This document shows, piece after piece, positions 39,793 to 49,326 of a stretch of 64,000 nt of DNA (positions are counted from its first letter, which is position 1; every line of letters starts with the position of its first letter). The translations under genes were made by a program, and so were the position numbers. The notes beneath the pieces were generated by a model. It ran no database searches. It was not told the DNA's origin and was given only the letters and a program-made list of their open reading frames with translations. Where the stretch lies: contig CALQLA020000007.1 of NCBI GenBank assembly GCA_943331295.2, positions 62,001 to 126,000 on the forward strand. The letters are read 5' to 3'. The DNA is from Bordetella parapertussis. GTDB taxonomy: Bacteria > Pseudomonadota > Gammaproteobacteria > Burkholderiales > Casimicrobiaceae.

Positions 39793-41253
39793 TCAGAACA
39801 CGGGTTGTTTGTCGAGCAGCGACTCCGGGGTCACCGCGGTGCCGCCGGACGTCATCGCATCCGCCTTCGCGATCCAACCCCCGCCCATCGCCCTGTAGAC
39901 CGTCGCCGCCGACGCGAACAGCGAGGCGCGTACCGACGCATAGGTGAGCTCGGCCGGGAACAGCGCCTGCTCCGCCTGCAGCACGGTGGAGTAGGGCGCG
40001 TAGCCGGCGTCGTACTGCAGCTTGGCGAGCCGCGCGTAGTCGCGCAGCGCGTCGACGAGGCGTCCCTGCGCCGACAGCTGCTCGTGCAGGTTGCGGTTGG
40101 CGACCAGCGCGTTGTCGACGTCGGCGAACGCGTTCTGGATCGCCAGCCGGTAGCTGTAGAGCGCCGCCTGCTGCGCGCCCTCGGCCTGCGCGACCTGGCC
40201 GCTGACGGCGCCGAACGTGAAGATCGGGCCGGTGAACTGACCGGCATAGTTCCAGACCCGCGCCGGCCCCGTGAACAGCTTCGACAGGTCCGAGCTCGCG
40301 CTGCCGTACATGCCGGTGAGCGAAATCGTCGGGAAGTAGAGCGCCTTCGCCGCGCCGATCTGCGCGTTGGCGGCGACCAGCGTCTCCTCCGCCTGCAGCA
40401 GATCGGGCCGGCGCTCGAGCAGCGACGACGGCACCCCCGAGGGGATGGCGGGCAGCGCGAACTGGTCGATCGACTTCCCGCGCGCGATCGCGCCGGGATT
40501 CCTGCCGACCAGCACGGCGAGCACGTTCTGCGTCTGCGCGATCTGCGTCTCGAGCACCGGGATCTGCGCCGCCGCGGTCTCGTACTGCGACTGCGCCTGC
40601 GCGACGTTCATCTGCGAGATCTGGCCGTACTTGAATTGCAGCTCGAACAGCCGCACCGACTCGGCATAGGTGGCGAGGGTGCGCCGTGCAATGACGAGCT
40701 GCTCGTCGTAGCCGCGCAGGTTGATGTAGCTGGTCGCCACGGTCGCGACCAGCGTCAGGATCACGCCGCGCCGCGCCTCGTCGGTGGCGAGCACGTTGGC
40801 GCGCGCCGACTCGGACAGCCGCTGCACGCGGCCCCACAGGTCGATCTCCCAGCTCGCCGACAGCGCCGCCTGGTAGGCGGTCTGCGGGTTCGGCACCAGC
40901 GCGTTGACGCGCGCCGAGCCCGACTCGGGCGAGCGCTCGCGCTGCCCGCTGCCGCCGTAGCCCACCTGCGGGAAGAGGCCGGACCGCGTCTGCGTGAAGA
41001 TGCCGGCCGCCTGCTCGAGGTTGGCGTAGGCGACCCTCACGTTCAGGTTGTTCGCCAGCGCCTCGACGATCAGCGCGTCGAGAACCGGGTCCTGGAACTG
41101 CTTCCACCAGTCGGTGTTCGCGGTCTCGGCGGCGTCGCGCGGCAGGTACTGGAACGCCGCCGGCGCGTCGACCGCCGGACGCCGGTAGTCGGGGCCGAGC
41201 GTGCAGCCGGCGACGAGCGCCGCGACGATCGCGCAGGCGACGGGGGCGCGCAC
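39793..41253 (-). CDS. RND efflux outer membrane factor (NodT/OprM-like), system A
   Basis: GCTLGPDYRRPAVDAPAAFQ...LERRPDLLQAEETLVAANAQIGAAKALYFPTISLTG; GTG start inferred. Confidence 0.95.
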   Translation of the reverse strand: MRAPVACAIVAALVAGCTLGPDYRRPAVDAPAAFQYLPRDAAETANTDWWKQFQDPVLDALIVEALANNLNVRVAYANLEQAAGIFTQTRSGLFPQVGYGGSGQRERSPESGSARVNALVPNPQTAYQAALSASWEIDLWGRVQRLSESARANVLATDEARRGVILTLVATVATSYINLRGYDEQLVIARRTLATYAESVRLFELQFKYGQISQMNVAQAQSQYETAAAQIPVLETQIAQTQNVLAVLVGRNPGAIARGKSIDQFALPAIPSGVPSSLLERRPDLLQAEETLVAANAQIGAAKALYFPTISLTGMYGSASSDLSKLFTGPARVWNYAGQFTGPIFTFGAVSGQVAQAEGAQQAALYSYRLAIQNAFADVDNALVANRNLHEQLSAQGRLVDALRDYARLAKLQYDAGYAPYSTVLQAEQALFPAELTYASVRASLFASAATVYRAMGGGWIAKADAMTSGGTAVTPESLLDKQPVF

Positions 41254-41254
41254 G

Positions 41255-44200
41255 TCAGGCGCCCTCCCTCGGGGCCGCCGGTGCGGCCGGCGCCGGCGGG
41301 ATGTCCGCGGCGGGCTCGCCGGAGGCATCCGCCGGCGGCGGCGCGGCGGGCGGTGCGATCGCGGGGGCGTCCTTCTTCCGGTCCGCCCAGCGGTCGAAGA
41401 TGTAGAACAGCAGCGGCACGTACAACATCGCGAGCGTCGTCTCGCCGATCATGCCGCCGATGATGCCGGTGCCGATCGAATGCCGCGCGTTGGCGCCGGC
41501 GCCAACCGCGAACGCCAGCGGCAGGCAGCCCGCCGCGAACGCGAGCGACGTCATGATGATCGGCCGCAGCCGCTGCTCGCCGGCCAGCACGGTCGCTTCC
41601 ATGATCGTCTTGCCCTGCCGGCGAAAATCGACCGCGGCCGACACCCGCAGCACCGCGTTCTTCGCGCCGAGCCCGATCAGCACCAGCAGGCCGATCTGGA
41701 AGTACACGTCGTTCTGGAGCCCGCGCAGGTGGTTGGTGATCAGCGCACCCAGGATTCCGAACGGCACCGCGGACATCACCGCGCCGGGCAGCGTCCACGA
41801 CTCGTACTGGGCGGCGAGCACCAGGAAGACGATGAGGAGCCCGAACACGAACGCGATCGCCGACGTGCCGCCGGATTTCTTCTCCTCGAAGGCGAGGCCG
41901 GACCAGGCGAACGTGTAGCCCGGCGGCAGCGTTTCCCTCGCCACCGCCTCCATCGCCGCGATGGCGTCGCCCGAGCTGTACGCGGCCGCGGCGCTGCCGT
42001 TGATCTTGGCGGCCGGGAAGCCGTTGAAATGGGGCAGCAGGTCGGGGCCGGAGATCCACTCGGTGGACACGACCGCCGTCAGCGGCACCATCTGGCCGGT
42101 CTGCGAGCGCGTGTAGAGGCGGGTGAGGTCGCCGGGCGCCTGCCGGTACGGCGCGTCGGACTGGATGATCACCCACCAGACGCGGCTGAACTGGCTGAAC
42201 TGGCTCGTCGCGATCGACCCGAACTGCGCCTGGATCGCGCTGTAGACGTCCTGCACGGGAACGCCCAGCAGCATCGCCTTCTCGCGGTCGACGTTGGCGC
42301 GCAGCTGCTGCGTGTTGCCGCGGTAGGTCGACACGAGGCCGGTGAGCTCCGGCTGCTCCTTCGCCTTCTTCAGGAACGCCTGCAGCACCTCGTCGAGCGC
42401 CTTGGGGTCGCCGCTGCCCTTGTCCTGGATCCAGAACTCGAAGCCGCCGGTGGTCCCGATGCCGGGGATCGGCGGCGGCGCGATCGGAATCGCGACGCCC
42501 TCGTCGATCAGCTGCGCCTCCTTGAACATCCCGGTGAGGATCGCGCGCGGGTTCTGCGCCTTCGTGCTGTCGATCGACGCGTAGCGCTCGTCGAACGGCT
42601 TCAGCGTGACGAAGAACGTGCCGGCGTTGGTCTTGAAGCCGGAGTCGAGCAGGCTGTAGCCGGTGATCATCGAGCGGTTCTCGACGCCGGGGAGCTTCGC
42701 GAAGATCGCGTCGACCTTGTTGGCGACGGACTGCACCCGCTCGAGGCTCGCGGCCTCCGGCATGATGATCGCCGTCATCACGTAGCCCTGGTCCTCGTTC
42801 GGCACGAAGCTCGTCGGCAGGATCGCGAACAGGTGGTAGATCGACCAGAGGAAGAACGCCAGCAGCGCGAGCGCCACGAACATCCGGCGGATGACGAACT
42901 CGACCGCGTGCCCGAAGCCGCGGGTCACGGCGTCGACCTGCCGGTTGAACCACGCGAAGAACCCGCGCTGCGCCGGCGGAGTGTGCTTCAGCATCGTCGC
43001 GCACATCGCGGGTGTGAGCGTCAGGGCGATGAAGCCGGACACCGAGACCGAGATCACGATCGTGATCGCGAACTGCTTGTAGAGCTGGCCCGTGGTGCCC
43101 GGCAGGAACGCCGCCGGGATGAACACCGAGCACATCACCAGCACCACCGCGACCAGCGAGCTCGCGATCTCGTCCATCGAGCGGATCGTCGCCTCCCGGG
43201 GCGACAGGTGGTGCTGCGCCATGTTGCGCTCGACGTTCTCGACGACGACGATCGCGTCGTCGACCACCATGCCGATCGCGAGCACCAGCCCGAACAGCGT
43301 CAGCAGGTTGATCGAGAAGCCCAGCGCCAGCATGCCGGCGAACGTGGTGACGAGCGCGACCACGATGGCCACCGTGCAGATCAGCGTGGTGCGGATGCTC
43401 TGCAGGAAAAGGAAGACGATCAGCACGACCAGGACGACCGCCTCGAACAGCGTCTTGATCACCTCCTTGATCGACAGCCGGACGAAGTCGTTGGTGTCGA
43501 GCGAGATCGTGTATTCCATGCCCGCGGGGAACTGCGCCTTCATGTCCTCCAGCGTCTTCTTGACCGCGCTGCTCACCACGAGCCCGTTCGCGCCCGGCTG
43601 CTGGTAGACGGCGATCAGCGTCGTGGGGGCGCCGTTGAACCGCGACTCGACGATGTACTGCCGCAGCCCCACGGCCACGCGGGCGACGTCGCCCAGGCGC
43701 ACGATGGCGCTGCCGTCCTGGCTGGCCCGCAGGATGATCTTCTCGTACTCGCGCGGGTCGCTGAACTGGCCCTGGGTGATCACCGGGAACGTGAGCTCGA
43801 CCGGCGAGCTGCCGTACGGCTGCTGGCCGATCTGGCCGGCGCCGAACAGCTGGTTCTGCTGGTTGACCGCGTTGGCGATGTCGGACGTGGTGATCTGCAG
43901 CGACGCCATCCGGTCGGGATTCATCCAGATCCGCATCGCCTGGTCGGCCACGCCCATCACCTGCGCCTGGCCCGCGCCGTTGACGCGCTTCAGCGCGTCG
44001 AGCACGTAGACGTTCGCGTAGTTGGCGACGTAGTCGGCCGTGTAGCGGTTGTCCTTCGCGTACACGGCGATGAGCATCATGATCGACGACGACTTCTTCT
44101 GCACCGACACGCCCTGCTGCGTCACCGCGCTCGGCAGCTGCGGCAGCGCGAGGTTGACCCGGTTCTGCACCTGCACCTGCGCGATGTCGGGATCGGTGTC

Positions 44201-44491
44201 GAGCGAGAAGTACACGGTGAGCGTCATCTGCCCGTTCGACGAGCTCGCCGACGACATGTACAGCATGTTGTCGATGCCGTTGATCTGGGCCTCGATCGGC
44301 GCCGCCACCGATTCGGCGATGGTCGTCGAGTCGGCGCCGGGGTAGCTCGTCGACACGGTCACCTGCACCGGCGTGATCGTCGGGTACTGCTGCACGGGCA
44401 GCACCATCATCGTCACGGCGCCGGCCAGCGTCAGGAGGATTGCGACGACCGCCGCGAAGATCGGTCGCTCGATGAAGAAGCGCGAGAACAT
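41255..44491 (-). CDS. RND (HAE1/AcrB-like) efflux permease, system A
   Basis: MFSRFFIERPIFAAVVAILLTLAGAVTMMVLPVQQYPTITPVQV...GMVVDDAIVVVENVERNMAQ; 1078 aa. Confidence 0.96.
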   Translation of the reverse strand: MFSRFFIERPIFAAVVAILLTLAGAVTMMVLPVQQYPTITPVQVTVSTSYPGADSTTIAESVAAPIEAQINGIDNMLYMSSASSSNGQMTLTVYFSLDTDPDIAQVQVQNRVNLALPQLPSAVTQQGVSVQKKSSSIMMLIAVYAKDNRYTADYVANYANVYVLDALKRVNGAGQAQVMGVADQAMRIWMNPDRMASLQITTSDIANAVNQQNQLFGAGQIGQQPYGSSPVELTFPVITQGQFSDPREYEKIILRASQDGSAIVRLGDVARVAVGLRQYIVESRFNGAPTTLIAVYQQPGANGLVVSSAVKKTLEDMKAQFPAGMEYTISLDTNDFVRLSIKEVIKTLFEAVVLVVLIVFLFLQSIRTTLICTVAIVVALVTTFAGMLALGFSINLLTLFGLVLAIGMVVDDAIVVVENVERNMAQHHLSPREATIRSMDEIASSLVAVVLVMCSVFIPAAFLPGTTGQLYKQFAITIVISVSVSGFIALTLTPAMCATMLKHTPPAQRGFFAWFNRQVDAVTRGFGHAVEFVIRRMFVALALLAFFLWSIYHLFAILPTSFVPNEDQGYVMTAIIMPEAASLERVQSVANKVDAIFAKLPGVENRSMITGYSLLDSGFKTNAGTFFVTLKPFDERYASIDSTKAQNPRAILTGMFKEAQLIDEGVAIPIAPPPIPGIGTTGGFEFWIQDKGSGDPKALDEVLQAFLKKAKEQPELTGLVSTYRGNTQQLRANVDREKAMLLGVPVQDVYSAIQAQFGSIATSQFSQFSRVWWVIIQSDAPYRQAPGDLTRLYTRSQTGQMVPLTAVVSTEWISGPDLLPHFNGFPAAKINGSAAAAYSSGDAIAAMEAVARETLPPGYTFAWSGLAFEEKKSGGTSAIAFVFGLLIVFLVLAAQYESWTLPGAVMSAVPFGILGALITNHLRGLQNDVYFQIGLLVLIGLGAKNAVLRVSAAVDFRRQGKTIMEATVLAGEQRLRPIIMTSLAFAAGCLPLAFAVGAGANARHSIGTGIIGGMIGETTLAMLYVPLLFYIFDRWADRKKDAPAIAPPAAPPPADASGEPAADIPPAPAAPAAPREGA

Positions 44492-44503
44492 GGGCGGGGG
44501 GCG

Positions 44504-46036
44504 CTAGATGCCGCTGGCGATGTCGACGCGCCGCGCGGCGTCGCCGGCGCCGGCGCTGGCGGGCGGGCGCAGGCGCACCCGGTCCGCGGGCAGGCCCGCG
44601 GCCAGCAGCGCGTCGCGCACGGCGGTCGCGCGCTGCTGCGCGAGCGCGGCGCCGTCCGCCGCGGGTCCGTCGGGGTAGCCCGTGACGTAGACGAACGACG
44701 GGCGCGGCAGCAGCGACGCCGCGGCCTTGCGCACCGCCGCCGCCGCCTGTGCGTCGAGCGCCGCGCTGCCGGCGGCGAAGCGCACCGTCGCTTCGGGCGT
44801 CAGCACGATGTCGGCCGGCGCCTTGGCCGCCGTCCCGGCCGCGGCGCCCGCGGTGCCTGCGGTGCGCGAAGCGGCCGCCGCGACGAACGGGCGGGTCCTG
44901 ACCGTCGCGCCGGGCACGAGCCGCAGCGCGCCGTCGACGACGATCGTCTCGCTCGCGGCGAGCCCCTGCGCGACGAACCAGGATTCCTGGTACCACTCGC
45001 CCAGCGCGACGGGACGCTGCTCGACCTGGTTGTCCTTGTTGACGACCCAGACGAAGTGACCCTTGCCGCCCAGCTGCACGGCCCGCTGCGGAACGAGGAT
45101 CGCGCCCGGGCGCACCGCGCCGGTGAGGCGCGCGCGCACGTACTGGTTGGGCCGCAGCACGCCGTCGGGGTTATTCACCGACGCGCGGATCAGGAAGGTG
45201 CCCGTCTGCGGGTTGTACGACGGGTCGGCGAACGTGATGACGCCCCGGTTGGGGAACACGGAGCCGTCGGGCAGCTCGATCGCGACCTCGAACCGGCGCC
45301 CGGGCGGCAGCCGCAGCACGCCGCGGTCCACCTCGTCGCGGATCCGCTGCATCTCGTTTTCCGAGACGCTGAAGTTGACCCACATCGGCGTCAGCACCGA
45401 CACCGTCGTCAGCTGGCTGTTGGTCGCGTTGACGTAGGTGCCATCGGGGACGACGGCGAAGCTCGTCACCCCCGTCACCGGCGACGTGATCGTCGTATAG
45501 GACAGGTTGAGCTTCGCTTCCTCGAGCTGCGCCTTCGCCTGCTCCACCGCGGCCGCCGACTGCTCGTACTGGCCCGTCGCGTCGTCCAGGTCCTTCTGCG
45601 ACAGCGCGTTCTGCGCGGTGAGCGGCCGGGTGCGCGCGAGGTTCTGCGCCGCGACCTGCAGCGCCGCCTGGTTCCTCTGCACCGCGGCGGCCTGCGCGTC
45701 GACCTGCGTCTGGAACGGCTTCTGGTCCATCTGGAACAGCACCTGCCCGGCCTTGACGACGGAGCCCTCGGTGTAGACGCGCTTGTCGAGGAACGCGGAG
45801 ACGCGGGCCTGGATGTTGACGGCCTGCGAGCTCTGGGTCTGCGCCACGTAGACGGGCGCCACCGGCATGTCCTTCGGCACGATCGTCAGCACCGACACCT
45901 CGGCGGGCGGCCGCGCGGTGTCCTTGGGCGCGTCCTTGCCGCAGCCGGCGAGGGCGAGCGCAAGGGCGCAGGCGGCGAGCGCGGCGACGTGCCGGCGGGG
46001 GCGCGGCCCGGGGGGGGTGGCAGGCATTGGAATCAT
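44504..46036 (-). CDS. RND periplasmic adaptor (MFP) with apparent C-terminal OmpA-like domain, system A
   Basis: Lipobox ALALAGCGKDA; QARVSAFLDKRVYTEGSVVKAGQVLFQMDQKPFQTQVDAQAAAVQ; C-term VRFAAGSAALDAQAAAAVRKAA...VYVTGYPDGPAADGAALAQQRATAVRDALLAAGLPADRVRLRPP...ARRVDI. Confidence 0.92.
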   Translation of the reverse strand: MIPMPATPPGPRPRRHVAALAACALALALAGCGKDAPKDTARPPAEVSVLTIVPKDMPVAPVYVAQTQSSQAVNIQARVSAFLDKRVYTEGSVVKAGQVLFQMDQKPFQTQVDAQAAAVQRNQAALQVAAQNLARTRPLTAQNALSQKDLDDATGQYEQSAAAVEQAKAQLEEAKLNLSYTTITSPVTGVTSFAVVPDGTYVNATNSQLTTVSVLTPMWVNFSVSENEMQRIRDEVDRGVLRLPPGRRFEVAIELPDGSVFPNRGVITFADPSYNPQTGTFLIRASVNNPDGVLRPNQYVRARLTGAVRPGAILVPQRAVQLGGKGHFVWVVNKDNQVEQRPVALGEWYQESWFVAQGLAASETIVVDGALRLVPGATVRTRPFVAAAASRTAGTAGAAAGTAAKAPADIVLTPEATVRFAAGSAALDAQAAAAVRKAAASLLPRPSFVYVTGYPDGPAADGAALAQQRATAVRDALLAAGLPADRVRLRPPASAGAGDAARRVDIASGI

Positions 46037-46164
46037 GGCAGTGGAGCCGGAGGCACGGGAGCGCAACCCTACCATCCCTGTCTCCCGGTGGGTACCCGTG
46101 TTACTGACACTGTGACACTGGCGGCCCCCCCCGGTCGGAGAGGGGCGCCATCCCGCGCCGGGCG

Positions 46165-47556
46165 TCAGCGCAGCAGCCGAGCCTTCAGGTCGTGCGGGCC
46201 GGCGCCGGTGATCTCGACGCGGGCGAACGTGCCCGGCACCAGGGTGGCGCCGCCCGCGATGCGCACGGTGCCGTCGATCTCGGGCGCGTCGGCCGCGCTG
46301 CGCGCGATCGCCACCCGGCCCTCGTGCGCATCGACCAGCACGGTCATCTGCTGCCCGACGCGGCGCGCGAGGCGCGCGGCGCTGATGCGTGCCTGCACCG
46401 CCATGAAGCGGGCCTGCCGGTCGGCCTTCACGTCCTCGGGCACGGGGTCGGGCAGCGCGTTGGCCGTGGCGCCTTCCACCGCCGAATACGCGAAGCAGCC
46501 GACGCGGTCGAGCTGCGCGGCCTCGAGGAACGCGAGCAGCTCCTCGAATTCGCCCTCGGTCTCGCCGGGGAAGCCGGCGATGAACGTGCTGCGGATGACG
46601 AGGTCCGGGCGCGCGGCGCGCCAGGCCTCGATCCGCTTCAGCGTGCCCTCGGCGTTGGCGGGGCGCTTCATCAGCTTCAGGATGCGCGGGCTCGCGTGCT
46701 GGAACGGCACGTCGAGGTAGGGCAGGAGCCCGCCTGCCGCGGGGTCGTCGGTCATCAGCGCGATCGCCTCGTCCACGTGCGGGTAGGGGTACACGTAGTG
46801 CAGCCGGACCCACGCGCCGTGGGCGCGCGCCATCGCGTCGAGCGCCGTCGCGAGCGCGGTCATCTTCGTCTTCACCGGCCGGCCTTCCCAGAACCCGGTC
46901 CGGTACTTGACATCGACGCCGTAGGCACTCGTGTCCTGCGAGATGACGAGAAGCTCCTTCACGCCGGCCTGCAGCAGGCGCCCGGCTTCGGCCAGCACGT
47001 CGCCGATCGGGCGCGACACGAGGTCGCCGCGCATCGACGGGATGATGCAGAACGTGCAGCGGTGATTGCAGCCTTCGCTGATCTTGAGGTAGGCGTAATG
47101 CCGCGGCGTGAGCTTGATGCCCTGTGCCGGGACGAGGTCGACGAACGGATCGTGCGGCTTGGGCAGGTGCGCGTGCACGGCGCCCATCACCTCGGCGGTG
47201 GCGTGCGGGCCGGTCACCGCCAGCACCTTCGGATGCGCGCTGCGCACGAAGTCGCCGCCGCCCTTGGCGCCGAGGCAGCCGGTGACGATCACCTTGCCGT
47301 TCTCGGCCAGCGCTTCGCCGATTGCGTCGAGCGACTCGGCGACGGCGGCGTCGATGAAGCCGCAGGTGTTGACGACGACAAGATCGGCGCCGTCGTAGGA
47401 GGGCGCGATCGCGTAGCCCTCGGCGCGCAGTTGCGTCAGGATCTGCTCGGAGTCGACGAGCGCCTTCGGGCAGCCGAGCGACACGAAGCCCACGCGCGGC
47501 GCGGCGGGCGGCGCGCTGCGTGCGACGGGGGAGGTCTTGCTGCGGGCGTTGGCCAT
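46165..47556 (-). CDS. rimO: Ribosomal protein S12 methylthiotransferase RimO
   Basis: [54 protein letters not shown] radical-SAM motif. Confidence 0.97.
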   Translation of the reverse strand: MANARSKTSPVARSAPPAAPRVGFVSLGCPKALVDSEQILTQLRAEGYAIAPSYDGADLVVVNTCGFIDAAVAESLDAIGEALAENGKVIVTGCLGAKGGGDFVRSAHPKVLAVTGPHATAEVMGAVHAHLPKPHDPFVDLVPAQGIKLTPRHYAYLKISEGCNHRCTFCIIPSMRGDLVSRPIGDVLAEAGRLLQAGVKELLVISQDTSAYGVDVKYRTGFWEGRPVKTKMTALATALDAMARAHGAWVRLHYVYPYPHVDEAIALMTDDPAAGGLLPYLDVPFQHASPRILKLMKRPANAEGTLKRIEAWRAARPDLVIRSTFIAGFPGETEGEFEELLAFLEAAQLDRVGCFAYSAVEGATANALPDPVPEDVKADRQARFMAVQARISAARLARRVGQQMTVLVDAHEGRVAIARSAADAPEIDGTVRIAGGATLVPGTFARVEITGAGPHDLKARLLR

Positions 47557-47749
47557 CTGCGGTTCGCTTCGACGACGGGTTTCGGAAGGAGGGCGCCGGT
47601 CGCGCGGCGCGACAGCCCGGGCGCGGCCGCGTTCGCTGCGATGCGGCGACAGTCGGGGGCCGCGGGCGCCGCCGGGGCGCCCGGGCGAGTCTTTCGCGCC
47701 GCGGGAAAAGCCTGCCCGCCGGACGGGTTGTTGCAGTGCTCCGGCCGCT

Positions 47750-48325
47750 CTAGCGCGGCTTTTCCTCGTCCGGCCCCGATTGCTGCGCAGCATTGAAGTT
47801 CGGGAACGGGAAGGCCGTGAAGAGCCCGCGGGTCTGGTCCTGCATCCGCTGCTGCATGTCCATGAACAGCTTCGCGCTCTGCTCGAGGTAGTTGCCGAGC
47901 ATGCCCTGCATCGCGGGCGCCTGCATCTGCATGAACTGCTTCCACAGGTCCGGCGTGATCATCATCTTGTCGCCGTAGATCTGCTGCGCCTGGTCCTGCA
48001 GCTTCTTCTGGATGGCGAGGAAGGCGGAGACGTTCTGCTCGATGTAGCTGCCCATGATCGTCTGCTGGGCGCTGCCGTAGAAGCGGATCATCTGCGCCAG
48101 CATTTCCGACGAGAACATCGGCATGCCGGCCGACTCCTCCTCGAGGATGATCTGCAGCAGGATGGCGCGGCTCAGATCGTCGCCGGTCTTCGCATCGATG
48201 ACCTTGAACTCGATGTTCTCGAGCACCATCACCTTCACATCCGCGAGCGTGATGTAGCCGCTGTTGGCGGTGTCGTAAAGGCGGCGGTTCGGGTATTTCT
48301 TGATGATGCGCGGCGAGTCGCTCAT
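47750..48325 (-). CDS. phaR: Polyhydroxyalkanoate synthesis repressor PhaR
   Basis: [60 protein letters not shown]. Confidence 0.97.
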   Translation of the reverse strand: MSDSPRIIKKYPNRRLYDTANSGYITLADVKVMVLENIEFKVIDAKTGDDLSRAILLQIILEEESAGMPMFSSEMLAQMIRFYGSAQQTIMGSYIEQNVSAFLAIQKKLQDQAQQIYGDKMMITPDLWKQFMQMQAPAMQGMLGNYLEQSAKLFMDMQQRMQDQTRGLFTAFPFPNFNAAQQSGPDEEKPR

Positions 48326-48411
48326 TGCGTACTCCGTGGATGGAACGCCGACATTATAAACGTTTGATTTATTGGATGTTTGGAAATCCGGCATGGCGTC
48401 GATATCAACGA

Positions 48412-48428
48412 TTGCTGCGTTGCAGCAA
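48412..48428. promoter_or_regulatory. Perfect palindrome TTGCTGC-GTT-GCAGCAA, candidate PhaR operator
   Basis: Fits the CTGC-N3/4-GCAG type site described for PhaR; lies between phaR and phaP, 7 bp upstream of a -35 hexamer. Confidence 0.75.
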
Positions 48429-48435
48429 AATCTCC

Positions 48436-48464
48436 TTGACACCCGTTTCCGGCATCCCTACAAT
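48436..48464 (+). promoter_or_regulatory. Sigma70-type promoter for phaP
   Basis: TTGACA-N17-TACAAT. Confidence 0.85.
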
Positions 48465-48606
48465 TGGTTTGGTGCGGTGCAGCATTTGCCGCTTTCGGGA
48501 GAGTTGCCTGAGCCTCCCGGCCCGTGCCAGGCCGCTGCCGCACGGGGAGGGACGCGCAACTCGGGCCGATTCAAGAACCTCTCTACCACCTCATCAAAGG
48601 AAGACC

Positions 48607-49161
48607 ATGTCCACGTATAACCCTTCGCTCCAGTTCGCCGAACTCAACAAGGCCAACGTCGCCCAGGCGTCGAGACTCGCCGCCATCGCCGTTGAAAACG
48701 TCGAGAAGCTGATGAAGCTGAACCTGGCCACCGCCAAGTCGGCATTTGCCCAGAGCGTCGAAGGCGCGACGGTTGCCGCGTCGGTAAAGGATGTGCAGGA
48801 ACTGATGGCGCTGCCGACCAAGTACGCCGAGAACAACGTGCAGACCGTGCTGGGCTATTCGCGCAGCCTGTACGAAATCGCCGCCGAAGCGCAAGCGCAG
48901 ATGTCGGCGATCGCCGAAGAAGCCGCCGCCGGCTACACGAAGGGTTTCGCGTCGTGGGTCGAAAAGGCGAGCGCGTCGGCGCCCGCTGGCTCGGAAGTTG
49001 CTATCAATGCAATGAAGTCGACCGTTGCCGCGACCAGCGCCGCGTTCGACCAGTTCCAGAAGGCCTCGAAGCAAGTGGTCAGCCTGGCCGATGCGAGCGT
49101 TCGCGCCGCTGCGGACAACGCTGCCAAGGCTGCCGCCCCGAAGGGTCGCAAGGCCGCCTGA
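48607..49161 (+). CDS. phaP: Phasin family protein
   Basis: FAELNKANVAQASRLAAIAVENVEKLMKLNLATAKSAFAQSVEGATVAASVKDVQELMALPTKYAENNVQTVLGYSRSLYEIA. Confidence 0.96.
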   Translation: MSTYNPSLQFAELNKANVAQASRLAAIAVENVEKLMKLNLATAKSAFAQSVEGATVAASVKDVQELMALPTKYAENNVQTVLGYSRSLYEIAAEAQAQMSAIAEEAAAGYTKGFASWVEKASASAPAGSEVAINAMKSTVAATSAAFDQFQKASKQVVSLADASVRAAADNAAKAAAPKGRKAA

Positions 49162-49326
49162 ATGCGGTTGGCGCAGTTGGATTAGGTAGCAGGCAACGAC
49201 TGAACAGGCGCACCGCAGGCACCTTTGCGGTGCACCGTTGAACCAAGATGGTTCGGCCGATGGCCGGGGCGTCCGAGGCTGGGGGTTGAAGTGCGCAGCC
49301 CGGCCCCCACCTGCAATCGAGCACAA

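Noticed and set aside
35045-39898. 1617-aa plus-strand ORF
   Set aside because: Antisense to the system-B RND genes; Arg/Asp/His-rich composition typical of reverse-frame translation in very GC-rich DNA.
41201-46720. 1839-aa plus-strand ORF
   Set aside because: Antisense to the system-A RND genes with low-complexity RRDR/HRH composition; no domain or start signal.
48490-48570. Known riboswitch (e.g. glycine type) in the phaP leader because of GGGAGAG-like start
   Set aside because: The other conserved riboswitch core segments are not visible; kept only as an unassigned structured leader.
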